Origin: UBA1189 sp045660385
GTDB taxonomy: Bacteria > Bacteroidota > Bacteroidia > Bacteroidales > Bacteroidaceae
DNA: 6,787 bases
NCBI GenBank assembly: GCA_045660385.1
Contig: JAZRDT010000005.1
Coordinates: forward strand, 1-6,787
Direction: 5' to 3'
The notes under the pieces are model-generated. The model saw nothing but the letters and a program-made list of their open reading frames with translations. It did no database searches and was not told where the DNA came from. The translations under genes were made by a program, and so were the position numbers. Of this stretch, positions 5,130 to 6,787 are shown one piece after another; the stretch's first letter is position 1, and every line of letters starts with the position of its first letter.

Positions 5130-6344
5130 TCAATCTAAACGACCAAGCATTAAGAAGTTTCTCAAATGCAGATGCGTTATACCATTATCGTCGTTGCGAG
5201 TAACACCTGGGGTCATCGAAACCACATATTTGGGATAATTATCTTTTATATTACGTAGATTCCCAAATTCTCGTTCTCTAGTTTCGTCATTAGCAATCAA
5301 ATATGCAGCCTGAATGTATATCCGTTGTGTGCCAGCCTTTTTTGTACACACAAAATCTATCTCCCCAGCTTGCAGTTGACCCACACAAACCTTGTATCCG
5401 AGGTTGATTAGATGCTGGTAAACGATGTTTTCAATAACCTTTTCGATATCACCTTCCCGGGTACCTCCAGCCTGAGCATTTCTCAGTCCGTGATCTTCGA
5501 AGTAGTATTTGTCATTACTTTCAAAGAGACGTTTGCCGTGAATATCATATCTATTGACTTTATGTATGATATATGCCTCCTCAAGATATTGAGCATAATC
5601 GATAATCGTGTCTGCAGAAACATTCGTACCTTGCGATTTCATATATTTAGATATGCTCGAAGCTGATATGATTTTACCAATGTTATCAGCAATAAAATCA
5701 GTCAACTTCTCCAAAAAAGAGACATTGCGAATATTGTTTCTAGAGATTACATCCTTCAGAAGAACAGTGTTCAATACATCTTTCTGATATTCTATTGCGT
5801 CATCTTCTTCCAATCCCATTTTAAGCAGACCTGGAAGACCGCCAAATTGGATATACTTGGCCAATGCCTCATCTCCGTCGTGCAAATTATGGAACTGTAG
5901 GAACTCCTTATAGCTCAGCGATTGCACGTAAATCTCTTTGTAACGACCACCTATAATCGTGCTGAGTTCCTTACTCAGCATTTTAGCATTGCTACCAGTA
6001 ACGATGACTTCAGCATCAGGTTCAGTTATGTAGCTTCTGACTGTTCGCTCAAAATCCTCTATCTCTTGCACCTCGTCAATGAGAATATAGTTCATCTTAC
6101 CTACTTGGTAATGAGCGTCTATGTAGGCATTCAAATCTTGATAGGTCTTGATATAATCAAAAGCCTTCTTCTCTTTATCAATATAGATGATATTGTTGTT
6201 GTCATCCTTTGCTTTGATATCACGAATCATCCTCAGCGTATAACTCTTGCCTACACGTCTTTGTCCTGTCAGAACAATAATAGTATCTTTTCCAAGATAC
6301 TTCTCTATCTTGTCCCAATAATGTTGCCTAACCAATACGTTCAT
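5130..6344 (-). CDS. AAA ATPase of the AAA_14/DUF4143 class, 404 aa
   Basis: A P-loop ATPase fused to a DUF4143 C-terminal part, a widespread accessory family whose role is poorly known. From the ATG at 6344, Walker A is GQRRVGKS (residues 27-34), Walker B is YILIDE (86-91) and the sensor-like strand is VTGSN (115-119). They are followed by the family-typical GGRYKEI (132-138) and FGGLPGLL (167-174). The C-terminal part (about 195-404) has a winged-helix-like stretch, then GEIDFV (327-332) and YIQAAY (343-348), which resemble the degenerate PD-(D/E)xK nuclease-like fold described for DUF4143; the usual catalytic Lys appears absent. The frame extends to a TTG at 6371, but that codon overlaps the -7 promoter box, so ATG 6344 (MNVLVRQHYWDKIEKYLG) is the better start and matches the usual family N-terminus. 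The gene is more AT-rich than the sigma gene, consistent with horizontal acquisition. It stands alone and converges on the sigma gene. The substrate is unknown. Confidence 0.93.
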   Translation of the reverse strand: MNVLVRQHYWDKIEKYLGKDTIIVLTGQRRVGKSYTLRMIRDIKAKDDNNNIIYIDKEKKAFDYIKTYQDLNAYIDAHYQVGKMNYILIDEVQEIEDFERTVRSYITEPDAEVIVTGSNAKMLSKELSTIIGGRYKEIYVQSLSYKEFLQFHNLHDGDEALAKYIQFGGLPGLLKMGLEEDDAIEYQKDVLNTVLLKDVISRNNIRNVSFLEKLTDFIADNIGKIISASSISKYMKSQGTNVSADTIIDYAQYLEEAYIIHKVNRYDIHGKRLFESNDKYYFEDHGLRNAQAGGTREGDIEKVIENIVYQHLINLGYKVCVGQLQAGEIDFVCTKKAGTQRIYIQAAYLIANDETREREFGNLRNIKDNYPKYVVSMTPGVTRNDDNGITHLHLRNFLMLGRLD

Positions 6345-6368
6345 ATCGTTTATATTTGATAACACCGA

Positions 6369-6398
6369 CAAAGATAATAAAATTATCGATTATACAAG
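6369..6398 (-). promoter_or_regulatory. Promoter of the DUF4143 ATPase gene (Bacteroidetes -33/-7 type)
   Basis: On the minus strand TATCTTTG (6376 to 6369) is an exact match to TAnnTTTG, with CTTG (6398-6395; consensus TTTG) 18 nt upstream. Transcription should start near 6362, about 18 nt before the ATG at 6344. This rules out the TTG at 6371 as the main start codon. Confidence 0.7.
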
Positions 6399-6431
6399 AT
6401 AAAATGGTCAAAATATTACCATTTATCGATT
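6383..6431. promoter_or_regulatory. Possible operator: two TTATCGATT direct repeats
   Basis: TTATCGATT occurs at 6383-6391, inside the ATPase promoter spacer, and again at 6423-6431. The copies are exactly 40 bp apart (about four helical turns), and each contains the palindrome ATCGAT. The placement fits a repressor or looping site, but the sequence is AT-rich and chance is not excluded. Confidence 0.35.
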
Positions 6432-6643
6432 TTGAATTATTCTAATCCGTGAAGTGGACAAAAGAATCTCCCACGAAACGAAGTTCGCAGGCCAAGGGGA
6501 AAAGCAGAGCAACGAATTTTATTGGTTGCCTAAAGATGCAATAATACAGGTATATATTTATGATAATTGCTTTTCCCTCGATATGGCTACCGCCCTCGGC
6601 CAGCGACCTAAAGGTTTACGAGCTATTTACTGCAATTTACGTT

Positions 6644-6675
6644 AAACAAGAGCAAGCTGCGTTCTCTTTGTTTTT
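6644..6675 (+). terminator. Bulged hairpin with T-run
   Basis: AAACAAGAG (6644-6652) pairs with CTCTTTGTTT (6664-6673) with one bulged T, and more Ts follow on the plus strand. It would end plus-strand transcription, yet no recognised plus-strand gene precedes it apart from the doubtful 63-codon frame ending at 6645. Confidence 0.35.
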
Positions 6676-6676
6676 G

Positions 6677-6705
6677 AACATAAATGGCCACGAATGCCCA
6701 TGAAT
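6677..6705 (-). repeat. Dispersed intergenic repeat, right copy
   Basis: Inverted partner of 11-39. Its minus strand contains CATTCGTGGCCAT, one mismatch from CATTCGTGGACAT at 3068-3080. Three copies, all intergenic, indicate a family of dispersed repeats rather than the ends of one element. Confidence 0.55.
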
Positions 6706-6787
6706 GTAAATAAGAGGTAATAATATACCAGTTGTCCAGAATACAAGTATTGTCCCTCTAAATTAGGGGGCGTAGCAAGGTCTATAG

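Larger units (their letters stand above)
6345..6787. other. Non-coding right flank
   Basis: No convincing gene is present. The region holds the ATPase promoter, the TTATCGATT pair, a CTCCCACGAA motif (6468-6477), a bulged hairpin with a T-run (6644-6675) and a dispersed repeat copy (6677-6705). A 63-codon frame at 6454-6645 starts with GTG and matches nothing I recognise. Nothing is assignable in the last 80 bases. Confidence 0.6.

Noticed and set aside
6454..6645. 63-codon plus-strand open frame ending just before a T-run hairpin
   Set aside because: The neat terminator position is suggestive, but the start is GTG, no -7 box lies upstream, the frame includes a dispersed repeat motif, and the protein is unrecognisable.
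11..6705. Whole window as one mobile element bounded by inverted repeats
   Set aside because: The terminal copies are imperfect, a third related copy lies inside, no transposase or integrase is present, and the interval includes a housekeeping-type sigma gene.

Overview
The window looks like a chromosomal segment of a Bacteroidales bacterium, most likely Prevotella-like. The evidence is a short primary-type sigma factor that lacks region 1.1 (the Bacteroidetes form), exact matches to the Bacteroidetes -7 promoter box TAnnTTTG ahead of genes, absence of clear Shine-Dalgarno sites, and dispersed CACGAAT-type intergenic repeats. The genus is inference from recall only.

Layout. Positions 1-417 are non-coding: a promoter pointing left out of the window, a terminator-like hairpin, three phased repeats and a degenerate heptad repeat. 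Two minus-strand genes follow: an unrecognised 284-aa protein (418-1272) and, upstream of it in the same transcriptional direction, a 451-aa Sel1-repeat protein (1337-2692); 64 bp separate them and they probably form one transcript. A 635-bp divergent intergenic region with its own promoter, hairpins and dispersed repeats leads to the plus-strand sigma-70 gene (3328-4182). A 947-bp gap packed with perfect palindromes (4183-5129) separates it from a convergent minus-strand AAA ATPase of the DUF4143 class (5130-6344). The last 443 bases hold the ATPase promoter, a possible operator and dispersed repeats, with no convincing gene.

Function. The sigma factor is the housekeeping-type gene. The Sel1 protein is a predicted cytoplasmic protein-protein interaction scaffold whose partner could be the unknown protein encoded downstream. 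The DUF4143 ATPase is a common accessory gene of poorly known role, and its coding region is clearly more AT-rich than the sigma gene. No functional link between the three units is visible.

The parts most worth a second look are non-coding. (1) The convergent gap contains about eleven hairpins in roughly 770 bp, some of which form long-range inverted pairs. (2) A promoter module (GTACCA hairpin, TTGAGAGAA, TATCTTTG) occurs twice on the minus strand, ahead of the Sel1 gene and at the left edge, which suggests that a related gene lies just outside the window. No CRISPR array, tRNA, rRNA, insertion sequence or complete mobile element was seen.
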